From: Plantactinospora sp039889035
GTDB lineage: Bacteria; Actinomycetota; Actinomycetes; Mycobacteriales; Micromonosporaceae
Assembly (NCBI GenBank): GCA_039889035.1
Contig: JBDQQY010000004.1
Coordinates: forward strand, 62,001 to 126,000
Length of the DNA: 64,000 nt
Direction: 5' to 3'
Shown: piece by piece, positions 34,127-42,664 of the stretch
Position numbering within the stretch: position 1 is the stretch's first letter
Layout of the letters: each line of letters begins with the position of its first letter
The notes under the pieces: model-generated
What the model saw: the letters and a program-made list of their open reading frames with translations, nothing else
Told to the model about the DNA's origin: nothing
The model's database searches: none
Made by a program: the position numbers and the translations under genes

Positions 34127-35764
34127 ATGCCACCATTCGTCCCGCTTGCCGAACGGATCGTCGACGCGCTCCTGGCGAGCGACCCCGAGCTGGCCTCGTC
34201 GGTCGGCGAGCACGGTCTCGACGACCAGTTGCCGGACCGGTCCGCCGACGCGGTGGCCGGGCGGGTGGCGATGCTGCGGGACGCCGCACACGCGCTCTCC
34301 GAGGTGGACGCCGAGGAGTTGGACGTCCCGGAGCGGGTTGACCACGCCGTACTCACCGCCCTGGTCGACCGGGGAATCTTCGAGCTGACCGAGGTGCGGT
34401 CACACGAGTGGAACCCGCTGGTGCACAACCCGGGGCCGCTGCTGCACGCGCTGGTCGCCCGGCCGTTCGCCCCGGTCGACGTACGGCTGACCAGCCTGGC
34501 CGGCCGGCTGGCCGCCGTACCCGACGCGCTGGCGACGGCGCGGGCCGTGCTCCGCGACGTGCCCCGGATCCACGCCGAGACCGCCGTCGGCCAGTTCGAG
34601 GGCACAGCGGCGCTGGTCCGGGGCCAGGTGCCGGCCCTGCTGGCCGAGGCGCCCGGCCTGCGCGACACGGTCGAGCCGGTCGCCCGGATGGCGGTCCGCG
34701 AGCTGACCGGGTTCGCCGAATGGCTCCGCGCCGGGCTGCGCGACGACGCCGGGCCGGGGCGGGACCCCCGGCTGGGGCGGCGGCTCTGGGAGGGGCGGCT
34801 CTGGCACACCCTGGACACCGAACTCGGCGCCCGGCAGGTGCTCGACTCCGCCTGGGCGAACCTGGAGCGGGTCACCGAGGAGATCCGGGCGGCGGCGGTC
34901 GAGCTGGTCGGTGGCCCGGCCTCGGACGAGACGGTACGCCAGGCGCTGGCGCTGCTCGCCGACGAGCACCCGGACAACTCCTCGGTGGTGCCGCTGGCCC
35001 GGACCACCCTGGACGAGGTACTCGACTTCGTCGCCGACGTCGACCTGGTGTCGCTGGTCGACGACACCTGCGTGATCAAGGAGATGCCCGAGCACGACCG
35101 GGGGGTCGCGGTCGCCTACTGCGACGCCCCGGGGCCGTTGGAGTCCGCCGCCGTGCCGACCTACTACTGCATCGCGCCGACGCCTGCGGACTGGCCCGCG
35201 ACCCGGGTGGAGTCGTTCTTCCGGGAGTACAACGACCACATGATCCGCAACCTGACCGTGCACGAGGCGGTGCCGGGGCACTTCCTCCAGCTCGCGCACG
35301 CCCGGCGCTACCGGGGCAGCAGCCGGGCCCGCGCGCTCGGCCACTCGGGCCCGTTCATCGAGGGCTGGGCGGTCTATGCCGAGGAGGCGATGGTCGCGCG
35401 CGGCTTCGGCGGCCTGGCGGTGCGGTTGCAGCAGCTCAAGATGCAGCTCCGGATGACCATCAACGCGATCCTCGACCAGTTGACGCACTGCGAGGAGCTG
35501 TCCGAGTCCGACGGGCTGGCGTTGATGACCGGGCGGGGCTTCCAGGAGGAGGGCGAGGCGACCGGCAAGTGGCGCCGGGCGCTGCTCACCTCGACCCAGC
35601 TCTCCACCTACTTCGTCGGTTACCACCAGGTCGCCGGGATCGCCGCGCGCCGCCCGGACGGGGTACCGGTCCGGCAGTGGCACGACGCGATGCTGGCGCA
35701 CGGCTCCCCGTCGCCGCGCCACCTGCCCGCGCTGCTCGGCCTGGACGAGTACGACCTCGGCTGA
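34127..35764 (+). CDS. DUF885-family protein (putative metallopeptidase)
   Basis: 545 residues without signal peptide. DUF885 proteins have a zinc-peptidase-like fold. The HExxH-equivalent is HEAVPGHFLQ and the third-ligand region is EGWAVYAEE, both conserved here, with YFVGYHQV near the C-terminus. The start ATG at 34127 has no strong ribosome site but homology begins soon after (LAERIVDALLASDP). Substrates of the family are not well known; peptidase activity is inferred from the motif. It is divergent from the EamA gene. Confidence 0.85.
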   Translation: MPPFVPLAERIVDALLASDPELASSVGEHGLDDQLPDRSADAVAGRVAMLRDAAHALSEVDAEELDVPERVDHAVLTALVDRGIFELTEVRSHEWNPLVHNPGPLLHALVARPFAPVDVRLTSLAGRLAAVPDALATARAVLRDVPRIHAETAVGQFEGTAALVRGQVPALLAEAPGLRDTVEPVARMAVRELTGFAEWLRAGLRDDAGPGRDPRLGRRLWEGRLWHTLDTELGARQVLDSAWANLERVTEEIRAAAVELVGGPASDETVRQALALLADEHPDNSSVVPLARTTLDEVLDFVADVDLVSLVDDTCVIKEMPEHDRGVAVAYCDAPGPLESAAVPTYYCIAPTPADWPATRVESFFREYNDHMIRNLTVHEAVPGHFLQLAHARRYRGSSRARALGHSGPFIEGWAVYAEEAMVARGFGGLAVRLQQLKMQLRMTINAILDQLTHCEELSESDGLALMTGRGFQEEGEATGKWRRALLTSTQLSTYFVGYHQVAGIAARRPDGVPVRQWHDAMLAHGSPSPRHLPALLGLDEYDLG

Positions 35765-35829
35765 CCGAACGTCTCTGTTCCCTCGAAACGCCACTGAGCT
35801 CGGTAAACGCCCTTGTAGCCTGCCAAAAA

Positions 35830-35848
35830 GGAACAATTTTCATGTTCC
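35830..35848 (+). promoter_or_regulatory. GGAACA-N7-TGTTCC inverted repeat
   Basis: The arms at 35830-35835 and 35843-35848 are exact reverse complements in the A/T-rich leader of the beta-propeller gene, 27 bases before its chosen ATG. The region around it (TTGTAG at 35813, AATTTT at 35835) may hold the promoter. Confidence 0.4.
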
Positions 35849-35874
35849 GCCTGGAGCTGCAGGGAAGGCGAGCC

Positions 35875-37050
35875 ATGCTCAGAAAAGGGATTATCGCCCT
35901 GTCCGCCGCCGCCGGGCTGGTCGGTGGACTCCTGGTCACCGGACCGGTGACCGCGATCGGCGACGGCGGCGGCTACGCCGAGAGCCACGAAGGGCGCGAC
36001 GGCGACGGCGGCGGCCGTACGGAGAACCTGGTCTTCGTGCAGACCAACAAGCCGCTCGGCAACACCGTCCAGGTCTACCGGCGGGCCGCCGACGGGGTAC
36101 TGACCGCGGCCGGCGAGTACGAGACCGGCGGGCTGGGCGGGGCCACGGTCGGCCCGCCGGTGGACGCGCTGGCCTCGCAGGAGTCGCTGGTCTATCACGA
36201 CGGGCTGCTCTTCGCGGTCAACGCCGGCAGCAACACGGTGACGGTGTTCCGGGTCAAGGGCGACGAACTCGTCAAGCTCGACGTCGTCGGGTCGGGCGGC
36301 CTGCTCCCGGTCAGCATCGGGGTGCACGACGACCTGGTCTACGTGCTCAACGCCGGTGGCGAGGGCATGGTCCAGGGTTACGAGCTGGACGACGATGGCC
36401 TGGAACCGATCGAGGAGGCCCGCCGGTCACTCGGCCTCGGCAACGCCAACCCGCCGGCCTTCGGCGACGCCCCGGCCCAGGTGAGCGTCGATCCCGGCGG
36501 CCGGTTCGTGCTGGTCAGCACCAAGAGCCACAACACGGTCGAGGTCTTCCCGATCGACCACGACGGCGCGCTCGGTGATCCCGTCAGCAACACGGTCGAC
36601 GGGACGCCGTTCGGCTTCACCTTCGACCGCGAGGGCGGGGTGGCGGCCACCCAGTCCGGCACCAACGCGGTGATCCGGCTCCGGCTCGACCGGGACGGCA
36701 AGCTCGTCCCGACCAGCCCGTCGGTGCCGAACGGCCAGGCCGCGACCTGCTGGGTCCAGCGTGTCGGCGACTTCCTCTTCGCCGCCAACGCCGGCAGCTC
36801 GACGATCAGCTCGTACCGGCTCGACCCGGACGGCCAGCTCGAACTGCTCGCGGGCGCGGCGGCGGCGCCCGGCGGCGGCACGATCGACATGACCGTCAGC
36901 GACGGTTTCCTGTACGTGCAGCTCGCGGCGGCCGGCAGCGTGCACGGTTACGCCGTCGGCGAGGACGGCTCGCTGAGCCTGGTCACCACCGTGACCGGGT
37001 TGCCGCAGTTCGCCAACGGCATCGGCATGGAGGGCATCGCGGCCACCTGA
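35875..37050 (+). CDS. Secreted lactonase-like beta-propeller protein
   Basis: 391 residues. The ATG at 35875 is chosen because of GAAGG six bases upstream and because it begins the signal peptide (MLRKGIIALSAAAGLVGGLL). An in-frame ATG at 35842 would add 11 residues. The mature part repeats propeller-blade motifs: LFAVNAGSNTVTVFRV, VYVLNAGGEGMVQGYEL, LVSTKSHNTVEVFPID, FAANAGSSTISSYRLD, YVQLAAAGSVHGYAVG. This fits the seven-bladed lactonase/YVTN family. Sequence alone does not show whether it is a lactonase. Followed by a terminator shared with the convergent lipoprotein gene. Confidence 0.83.
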   Translation: MLRKGIIALSAAAGLVGGLLVTGPVTAIGDGGGYAESHEGRDGDGGGRTENLVFVQTNKPLGNTVQVYRRAADGVLTAAGEYETGGLGGATVGPPVDALASQESLVYHDGLLFAVNAGSNTVTVFRVKGDELVKLDVVGSGGLLPVSIGVHDDLVYVLNAGGEGMVQGYELDDDGLEPIEEARRSLGLGNANPPAFGDAPAQVSVDPGGRFVLVSTKSHNTVEVFPIDHDGALGDPVSNTVDGTPFGFTFDREGGVAATQSGTNAVIRLRLDRDGKLVPTSPSVPNGQAATCWVQRVGDFLFAANAGSSTISSYRLDPDGQLELLAGAAAAPGGGTIDMTVSDGFLYVQLAAAGSVHGYAVGEDGSLSLVTTVTGLPQFANGIGMEGIAAT

Positions 37051-37094
37051 CCGGCATGTCGGCGCCGAAGCGTCGACACTGGCATGTCGACGCC

Positions 37095-37126
37095 GACGCC
37101 GGCCTCGGATCCCCGGGGCCGGCGTC
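37095..37126. terminator. 10-bp hairpin between convergent genes
   Basis: GACGCCGGCC (37095-37104) pairs exactly with 37117-37126 over a 12-base loop, between the propeller gene and the lipoprotein gene. Confidence 0.65.
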
Positions 37127-37131
37127 CGGCG

Positions 37132-37848
37132 TCACGCGGGCGGCTGGCCGGTTTTGGCGCGCCGGTCGATCAGTCCGGCACCGGCGGGCAGCTCGAAGGC
37201 GCTGCTCTCCACCGCGTCGCGGTAGCGGCTCAGCGCCACCTCGAGTTCGATGCCGTCGACCGTACCGGTGAAGCTGCCGAGTGCGCCCTCGCTGGTGATG
37301 CAGGCGTCGAAGCCGGCCGCCGGGGCATCGCTGAGCTGGTCGACCTCGACACAGGTGGCGTGCCGGCCGGCGACGGTGGTGTCGTACTGCCGGATCGTCG
37401 CGTCCGGGTCGAGTGCGGCGGCGGTGAGCAGGCCGACCACCACCGGCGGGGTGACCAGGCCGCGCTTGTTCATGTCCGCGAAGATGGTGACCGACGGCTT
37501 GGCGTTGGCCGGCGGGGGCGCGGTCAGCGTGCAGGTCGGTTTCCGGGTGCTGGTGTCGCAGGCCGTGGTCGCGTCCGCGGTGACCGTCAGCTTGCCGCCC
37601 GGATAGGTGTACGCCGCGCGCAACGGGTCCTGCGACTGCGAGATCGAGGCGTTCCGGCCGCCCGGGAGCTGGTAGTCGGCCGAGTAGGTCAGCTCGTTGG
37701 ACCGGTCCAGTCGGGCGGCCAGGTCGTTGACCAGGTCTGCCCGCCCGATCACCCGACCGGCGTCGTCCAGGGTCTGGCACCCGGAGACCGTCAGTACGGA
37801 AATGATCGCCCCCGCGAGTACCCGGAGTGAGATCGACACAGCCGGCAT
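37132..37848 (-). CDS. Lipoprotein of unknown function
   Basis: 238 residues: MPAVSISLRVLAGAIISVLT with lipobox VSGC. The mature domain begins QTLDDAGRVIGRADLVNDLAARLDRS and has two Cys pairs (ACDTSTRKPTC and a later TCVEVDQL...ACITSEG). The overall beta-rich pattern resembles actinobacterial LpqN/LppX-like lipoproteins, but I cannot place it with certainty. It stands alone between the propeller gene (convergent) and eno (divergent). Confidence 0.72.
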   Translation of the reverse strand: MPAVSISLRVLAGAIISVLTVSGCQTLDDAGRVIGRADLVNDLAARLDRSNELTYSADYQLPGGRNASISQSQDPLRAAYTYPGGKLTVTADATTACDTSTRKPTCTLTAPPPANAKPSVTIFADMNKRGLVTPPVVVGLLTAAALDPDATIRQYDTTVAGRHATCVEVDQLSDAPAAGFDACITSEGALGSFTGTVDGIELEVALSRYRDAVESSAFELPAGAGLIDRRAKTGQPPA

Positions 37849-38083
37849 GGCCCACAGCCTTCACGATCGGGTCAAGCGCGCGCAAACCGGTTCCCACGTA
37901 CTGTGAAAGAAATCCACAAATGTCGGACGGCCCCACGGTCCGGCGGCGGGGCCCGGAGGCAGCGCCCGGAGCGCCGGGCCCGACCGATAGGCTGCCTGCG
38001 GGAGCCTGCGCCGCACCGCCGCGACGGGGACGGACCACCATCGGCTATCGATGGACAGACTTCAATTTCTGAGGAGCAGGACA

Positions 38084-39367
38084 GTGGCCACCATCGAGGG
38101 AATCGTCGCCCGGGAGATTCTCGACTCGCGCGGCAACCCGACCGTCGAGGTCGAGATCGGGCTGGACGACGGCACGGTCGCCCGCGCCGCGGTGCCGTCC
38201 GGCGCCTCCACCGGAGCCTTCGAGGCGATCGAGCTGCGCGACGGCGACAAGGACCGCTACAACGGCAAGGGCGTGGAGAAGGCGGTCGCCAACATCGAGG
38301 ACCGGATCGTCGACCAGCTCGTCGGCTACGAGGCCAGCGAGCAGCGGCTGATCGACCAGAAGATGCTCGACATCGACGGCACCGACGACAAGTCGGAGCT
38401 GGGCGCCAACGCCATCCTCGGGGTCTCGCTGGCGGTGGCGAAGGCGGCGGCGAACAGCGCCGAGCTGAGCCTCTTCCGCTACCTGGGCGGCCCGCACGCG
38501 CACCTGCTGCCGGTGCCGATGATGAACATCCTCAACGGTGGCGCGCACGCCGACTCCAACGTCGACGTGCAGGAGTTCATGATCGCCCCGATCGGCGCGC
38601 CCTCGTTCCGCGAGGCGCTGCGCTCGGGCGCCGAGGTCTACCACGCACTCAAGTCGGTGCTGAAGAAGAAGGGCCTGGCCACCGGTCTCGGCGACGAGGG
38701 CGGCTTCGCCCCCGACCTGCCGACCAACTCCACCGCGCTCGACCTGATCGCCGAGGCGGTCGAGAAGGCGGGCTACCGGCTCGGCACCGACATCGTCTTC
38801 GCGCTCGACGTGGCCGCCACCGAGTTCTTCTCCGACGGGGTCTACACCTTCGAGGGCGGCACCAAGACGGCGGACGAGATGACCGCCTACTACCAGAAGC
38901 TGGCCGACGACTACCCGATCGTCTCCATCGAGGACCCGCTCTCCGAGGACGACTGGTCCGGCTGGGCCGGGCTGACCGCCTCGCTCGGCGAGCGGGTGCA
39001 GATCGTCGGCGACGACCTCTTCGTCACCAACCCGCAGCGGATCGCCCGGGGCATCGCGGAGCGGACCGCGAACGCCGTACTGGTCAAGGTGAACCAGATC
39101 GGTTCGCTGACCGAGACCTTCGAGGCGGTCGACATGGCGCACCGGGCCGGCTTCAAGTGCATGATGAGCCACCGTTCCGGCGAGACCGAGGACACCACCA
39201 TCGCCGACCTGGCGGTGGCCACCGGCTGCGGCCAGATCAAGACCGGTGCGCCGGCCCGCTCCGACCGGGTGGCGAAATACAACCAGCTACTCCGGATCGA
39301 GGAGGAGCTGGCCGACGCGGCGCGGTACGCCGGCACCGGCGCATTTCCGCGTTACCGTTCGAACTGA
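38084..39367 (+). CDS. eno: Enolase
   Basis: 427 residues from the GTG at 38084, preceded by GAGGAGCAGG; 427-430 is the usual length. It dehydrates 2-phosphoglycerate to PEP. Seen are ILDSRGNPTVEVE, GASTGAFEA (the flexible loop), NGGAHADSNVDVQEFMIAP, GDEGGFAPDL with the acid/base Glu, FALDVAATEF and SIEDPLSEDDW metal ligands, the catalytic Lys in AVLVKVNQIGSLTE, and MMSHRSGETEDTTIADLAV. Downstream divIC, DUF501, argA and ppx are the standard actinobacterial neighbours. Confidence 0.98.
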   Translation: MATIEGIVAREILDSRGNPTVEVEIGLDDGTVARAAVPSGASTGAFEAIELRDGDKDRYNGKGVEKAVANIEDRIVDQLVGYEASEQRLIDQKMLDIDGTDDKSELGANAILGVSLAVAKAAANSAELSLFRYLGGPHAHLLPVPMMNILNGGAHADSNVDVQEFMIAPIGAPSFREALRSGAEVYHALKSVLKKKGLATGLGDEGGFAPDLPTNSTALDLIAEAVEKAGYRLGTDIVFALDVAATEFFSDGVYTFEGGTKTADEMTAYYQKLADDYPIVSIEDPLSEDDWSGWAGLTASLGERVQIVGDDLFVTNPQRIARGIAERTANAVLVKVNQIGSLTETFEAVDMAHRAGFKCMMSHRSGETEDTTIADLAVATGCGQIKTGAPARSDRVAKYNQLLRIEEELADAARYAGTGAFPRYRSN

Positions 39368-39400
39368 CGGGTCAGCCTTCGGGGGAGGGGTGCGACGGCG

Positions 39401-40081
39401 ATGACGCAACGCCGTACGCCGAGCGGACAGGGTCCGGCTCGACGGCCGGATCGCAGTGGCCGGTCCGGGACGTCCCGGACCGGTCGTGCCGCGGGTCGGG
39501 ACCCCGGGTCCCGAACCGAGCCGCGACAGGGCCAGGCCCGCTCCTCCGGAGCCACCCGGGCCGCCGGTTCGACCCGGGCCGCCGGCACTGGCCGGGGCGC
39601 GGACGGCTCCCGCTCGGGCAGCCGGCCCGCGGCCGCCCGCCGGACCGTCGCCGCCCGGGCGGTGAAGCGGACGTACGCCCAGCACCCCCGGCGCTACACC
39701 GGCCGGGCGACCGTACTCGCCGGGGTGCTGGTGGCGCTCGCGCTGGCCTACACCTATCCGGTGCGGGTCTATCTCAACCAGCAGTCGGACATCGCCCGGA
39801 TCGAGGCGGCCCAGCAGGCGCAGCGGGAAGTCATCGGTGACCTGACCGAGGAGGCGGCGCTCTGGGACGACCCGGAGTACGTGAAGATCCAGGCGAGGGA
39901 GCGGTTCTACATGGTGCTGCCCGGCGAGGTGCCGCTGGTGGTGCTCACCGACCACAAGGGTGCCGCCCGGGACGCCGGAGTCGATCCGAAGGCGGCCGAA
40001 CGGGCCCCGGAGCCCTGGTACGACACCCTCTGGTCCAGCGTGCAGGCCGCCAACGAGCAGCCGGATCGGACCGGCCGGTGA
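39401..40081 (+). CDS. divIC: Septum formation initiator (FtsB/DivIC family)
   Basis: 226 residues. A basic, Arg/Gly/Ser/Pro-rich cytoplasmic N-terminus of about 100 residues precedes one membrane helix (ATVLAGVLVALALAYTY). A coiled coil (LNQQSDIARIEAAQQAQREVIGDLTEE) follows, then the conserved LWDDPEYVKIQARERFYMV and LPGE. It should act in the divisome with FtsL/FtsQ. The long disordered N-terminus is an actinobacterial trait. GTGA overlap with DUF501 shows translational coupling. Confidence 0.9.
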   Translation: MTQRRTPSGQGPARRPDRSGRSGTSRTGRAAGRDPGSRTEPRQGQARSSGATRAAGSTRAAGTGRGADGSRSGSRPAAARRTVAARAVKRTYAQHPRRYTGRATVLAGVLVALALAYTYPVRVYLNQQSDIARIEAAQQAQREVIGDLTEEAALWDDPEYVKIQARERFYMVLPGEVPLVVLTDHKGAARDAGVDPKAAERAPEPWYDTLWSSVQAANEQPDRTGR

Positions 40082-40689
40082 GCCGTCCCGACCCGGTCGG
40101 CGTACCCGGTGGAGTCGGTCGTCCCAGCGCGGAGCCGGCGGCGGCCGGCGTGCCGGCACCGGTGCGGGAGCCGGCCACCGACGCGGACCTGGCGGCGGTC
40201 GCCGCCCAGCTCGGCCGGACCCCGCGCGGCACCCGCGCGGTGGCGCACCGCTGCCCGTGCGGCCAGGCCGACGTGGTGGAGACCACCCCCCGGCTCGCCG
40301 ACGGCACACCCTTCCCCACCCTCTTCTACCTGACCTGCCCGCGAGCGGTGGCCGGGTGCAGCCGGCTGGAGTCCGCCGGGCTGATGCGCGAGATGCAGGA
40401 GCGGCTGGGCACCGACCCGGAGCTGGCCGACCGCTATCTGGCGGCGCACCGGGACTACCTGTCCCGGCGGGAGGCGATCGGCGCCGTGCCGGAGATCGAC
40501 GGGATCTCGGCCGGCGGCATGCCGGGCCGGGTGAAGTGCCTGCACGTGCATCTCGGGCACGCGCTGGCCGCCGGTCCCGGCGTCAACCCGTTCGGCGACG
40601 AGGTGCTGGAACTGCTCGAACAGTGGTGGGCCGACGGTCCGTGCGTCGAGCCGGTGCCCTCGGCCCGGTCGGCGGAGCCGACCGGATGA
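40078..40689 (+). CDS. DUF501 family protein
   Basis: 203 residues from the GTG overlapping the divIC stop. The conserved DUF501 core begins near LAAVAAQLGRTPRGTRAVAHRC and carries Cys residues in CPCGQADVVET, LTCPRAVAGCSRLE and KCLHVHLGHALA. Its function is not established. Its fixed position between divIC and ppx in actinobacteria suggests a role in envelope growth or nucleotide signalling, by context only. It ends in an ATGA overlap with the acetyltransferase. Confidence 0.9.
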   Translation: MSRPDPVGVPGGVGRPSAEPAAAGVPAPVREPATDADLAAVAAQLGRTPRGTRAVAHRCPCGQADVVETTPRLADGTPFPTLFYLTCPRAVAGCSRLESAGLMREMQERLGTDPELADRYLAAHRDYLSRREAIGAVPEIDGISAGGMPGRVKCLHVHLGHALAAGPGVNPFGDEVLELLEQWWADGPCVEPVPSARSAEPTG

Positions 40690-41219
40690 CCGGCGGCGAG
40701 CCGGCGACGGTCCCGGCCGAGCTGGTCATCCGGCGGGCCCGGACCGCCGACGTACGCGGCATCCGGGACCTGATCGACACCTACAGTCCGGAACGGCGGC
40801 TGCTCAGCAAGGCCACGGTCACGCTCTACGAGGACGTCCAGGAGTTCTGGGTCGCGGTGGATCCGGCCGACGGTACGGTGGTCGGCTGCGGTGCCCTGCA
40901 CGTGATGTGGGAGGACCTGGCCGAGATCCGGACGGTGGCGGTGCACCCGGCGCACCGGGGCCGCAAGATCGGCCAGCGGATCGTGGCGGAGCTGCTGACC
41001 ACCGCCCGCGAGCTGGGCGTCGCCCGGGTCTTCGTGCTCACCTTCGAGACCCGGTTCTTCGCCGCCTTCGGCTTCGTCGAGATCGACGGGGCGCCGGTGC
41101 CGCAGGCGGTCTTCGAGCAACTGCTCCGCTCGTACGACGAGGGCGTCGCCGAGTTCCTCGGCCTGGAACGGGTCAAGCCGAACACCCTCGGCAACGTCCG
41201 GATGCTGCTCAGACTCTGA
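40686..41219 (+). CDS. argA: GNAT acetyltransferase, short-type N-acetylglutamate synthase
   Basis: 177 residues from the ATG overlapping the DUF501 stop. The GNAT core has IRRARTADVRGIRDLIDTYS, VGCGALHVMWEDLAEIRTVAVHPAHRG and RKIGQRIVAELL (acetyl-CoA loop), then VFVLTFETRFFAAFGFVEID. The DLAEIRTVAV block and FFAAFGFVEI are diagnostic of the stand-alone NAGS type described in Mycobacterium tuberculosis (Rv2747), which makes N-acetylglutamate for arginine synthesis. Other amino-acid acetyltransferases share the pattern, so the symbol is tentative. Confidence 0.78.
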   Translation: MTGGEPATVPAELVIRRARTADVRGIRDLIDTYSPERRLLSKATVTLYEDVQEFWVAVDPADGTVVGCGALHVMWEDLAEIRTVAVHPAHRGRKIGQRIVAELLTTARELGVARVFVLTFETRFFAAFGFVEIDGAPVPQAVFEQLLRSYDEGVAEFLGLERVKPNTLGNVRMLLRL

Positions 41220-41273
41220 CGACTCCGGCACGGACGGCTGTAGCCGTGACTCCGACGACGTAGGGTGAAGATC

Positions 41274-42236
41274 GTGACGAACCGGGTGGCCGCGATCGAC
41301 TGCGGCACGAACTCGATCCGGCTGCTCGTGGCCGACCTGCCGGACCCGTCCGCCGGGCCGGAGGCCGAGCTGGCCGAGGTGGTCCGGCGGATGGAGATCG
41401 TCCGGCTGGGCCAGGACCTCGACCGGACCGGGTGGCTGGCACCGGAGGCGCTGGAACGGACCCGGCAGGCGCTGGTCGGCTACGCCACCTCGATCGAGTC
41501 ACTCGGCGTGTCCCGGGTACGCATGTGCGCCACCTCCGCCTCCCGGGACGCCTCCAACGCGGGCGAGTTCCGCGCCATGGTGGTGGACACGCTCGGCGTC
41601 GAGCCGGAGGTGGTGACCGGCGACGAGGAGGCCCGGCTCTCCTTCACCGGTGCCGTACGCGGGCTGGGCGACGACGTCCGGGCGCCGTACCTGGTGGTCG
41701 ACATCGGCGGCGGCTCCACCGAGTTCGTGGTCGGTGGCCGACCGGCCGGTGGCGGCGCGGCGGCGGTGGACGCGGCGGTGTCGGTGGACATCGGCTGCGT
41801 CCGGATGACCGAACGGCACCTGCACGGCGACCCGCCGACGCCGGAGCAGTTGGCGGCGGCCGAGGCCGACATCACGGCGGTGGTGGACCGGGCGCTGTCG
41901 GTGGTGCCGGGGCGGGAGGCGGCCACCCTGATCGGGCTGGCCGGCTCGGTGACCACGGTCGCCGGGATCGCGTTGGGCCTGCCGGAGTACCGCCCCGAGC
42001 GGATCCACCACGCCCGCGTCCCGTACGCCGACGTGGCGAAGGTGACCAGCGACCTGCTGGCCCGGTCGTCGGCGGAGCGGCTGACCATCCCGGTGATGCA
42101 CCCCGGCCGGGCCGACGTGATCGGGGCCGGTGCGCTGGTGCTCAGAATCGTCATGGAGCGGGCCGGGATGACCTCGGTCATCGCCAGCGAGCGGGACATC
42201 CTCGACGGCATCGCCTACAGCCTGCTGCCGGCGTAG
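41274..42236 (+). CDS. ppx: Ppx/GppA exopolyphosphatase
   Basis: 320 residues from the GTG at 41274 (AGGG upstream); a GTG three codons earlier lacks a ribosome site. It belongs to the ASKHA fold: RVAAIDCGTNSIRLLVAD (phosphate 1), ATSASRDASN, VVTGDEEARLSF, LVVDIGGGSTEFVVGG (phosphate 2), GLAGSVTTVAG. This short form without the HD-like C-terminal domain is typical of actinobacteria and of enzymes acting on short-chain polyphosphate or pppGpp. It ends the eno-divIC-DUF501-argA-ppx block. Confidence 0.93.
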   Translation: MTNRVAAIDCGTNSIRLLVADLPDPSAGPEAELAEVVRRMEIVRLGQDLDRTGWLAPEALERTRQALVGYATSIESLGVSRVRMCATSASRDASNAGEFRAMVVDTLGVEPEVVTGDEEARLSFTGAVRGLGDDVRAPYLVVDIGGGSTEFVVGGRPAGGGAAAVDAAVSVDIGCVRMTERHLHGDPPTPEQLAAAEADITAVVDRALSVVPGREAATLIGLAGSVTTVAGIALGLPEYRPERIHHARVPYADVAKVTSDLLARSSAERLTIPVMHPGRADVIGAGALVLRIVMERAGMTSVIASERDILDGIAYSLLPA

Positions 42237-42361
42237 ACCTCGCTACCCCGAGGGGTGGCCCGCACGAGGCGCACCCCCGGGGTCGTCGCCGGAGCCGCGT
42301 ACGTGGACCGGCTTCGCGGGGCGCGGTGAGCAGGTGCGGCCCGGCGTTGGTGGAGCCGCGC

Positions 42362-42538
42362 TCAGCCGGCCGGGGTCCAGTTCAGCGAGGTCGGCCGCTG
42401 ACCGGCGCTGACGTATTCGACGACGGCGCGACGGGCGGTCGCGACGGTCACCCGGGCGAGTCCTCCGGGCACTGTGACCGGTCCTCCATCAGGTGACTCC
42501 AGAACGGTGACGGGCACCCCTGGTGCCAACTCGACGCC
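42362..42538 (-). pseudogene. C-terminal remnant of an unidentified gene
   Basis: A 58-codon minus-strand stretch, closed upstream by a TGA and downstream by the TGA at 42362. It has protein-like character and codon use: GVELAPGVPVTVLESPDGGP, then VTVPGGLARVTVATARRAVV, ending SLNWTPAG. There is no ATG, only GTG or TTG codons with poor ribosome sites. It looks like the end of a secreted or beta-rich protein left after a deletion. No family is recognised. Confidence 0.4.
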
Positions 42539-42560
42539 TCACCACCTGCCCCGCCCCACT

Positions 42561-42619
42561 CACCTGGACATCAGAGGCGTTGAACCGCCCTGCCCGGTAA
42601 CGCCTCTGGTGTCCAGGTG
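42561..42619 (-). terminator. 21-bp hairpin after the methyltransferase gene
   Basis: The arms at 42561-42581 and 42599-42619 are reverse complements over 21 bases with one G-U pair and a 17-base loop. They start 46 bases past the methyltransferase stop. Confidence 0.7.
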
Positions 42620-42664
42620 AAGGTCTCCCAGCCCGGGGGTGGGGTGGTGGGAGGCGGCCACGAG

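Larger units (their letters stand above)
42237..42664. other. Gap with gene remnant and strong hairpin
   Basis: After ppx there is a small CCTCG/CGAGG hairpin (42238-42253). About 100 bases follow without recognisable content, then a minus-strand open stretch of 58 codons (listed separately), then a 21-bp hairpin adjacent to the methyltransferase gene. Confidence 0.6.
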
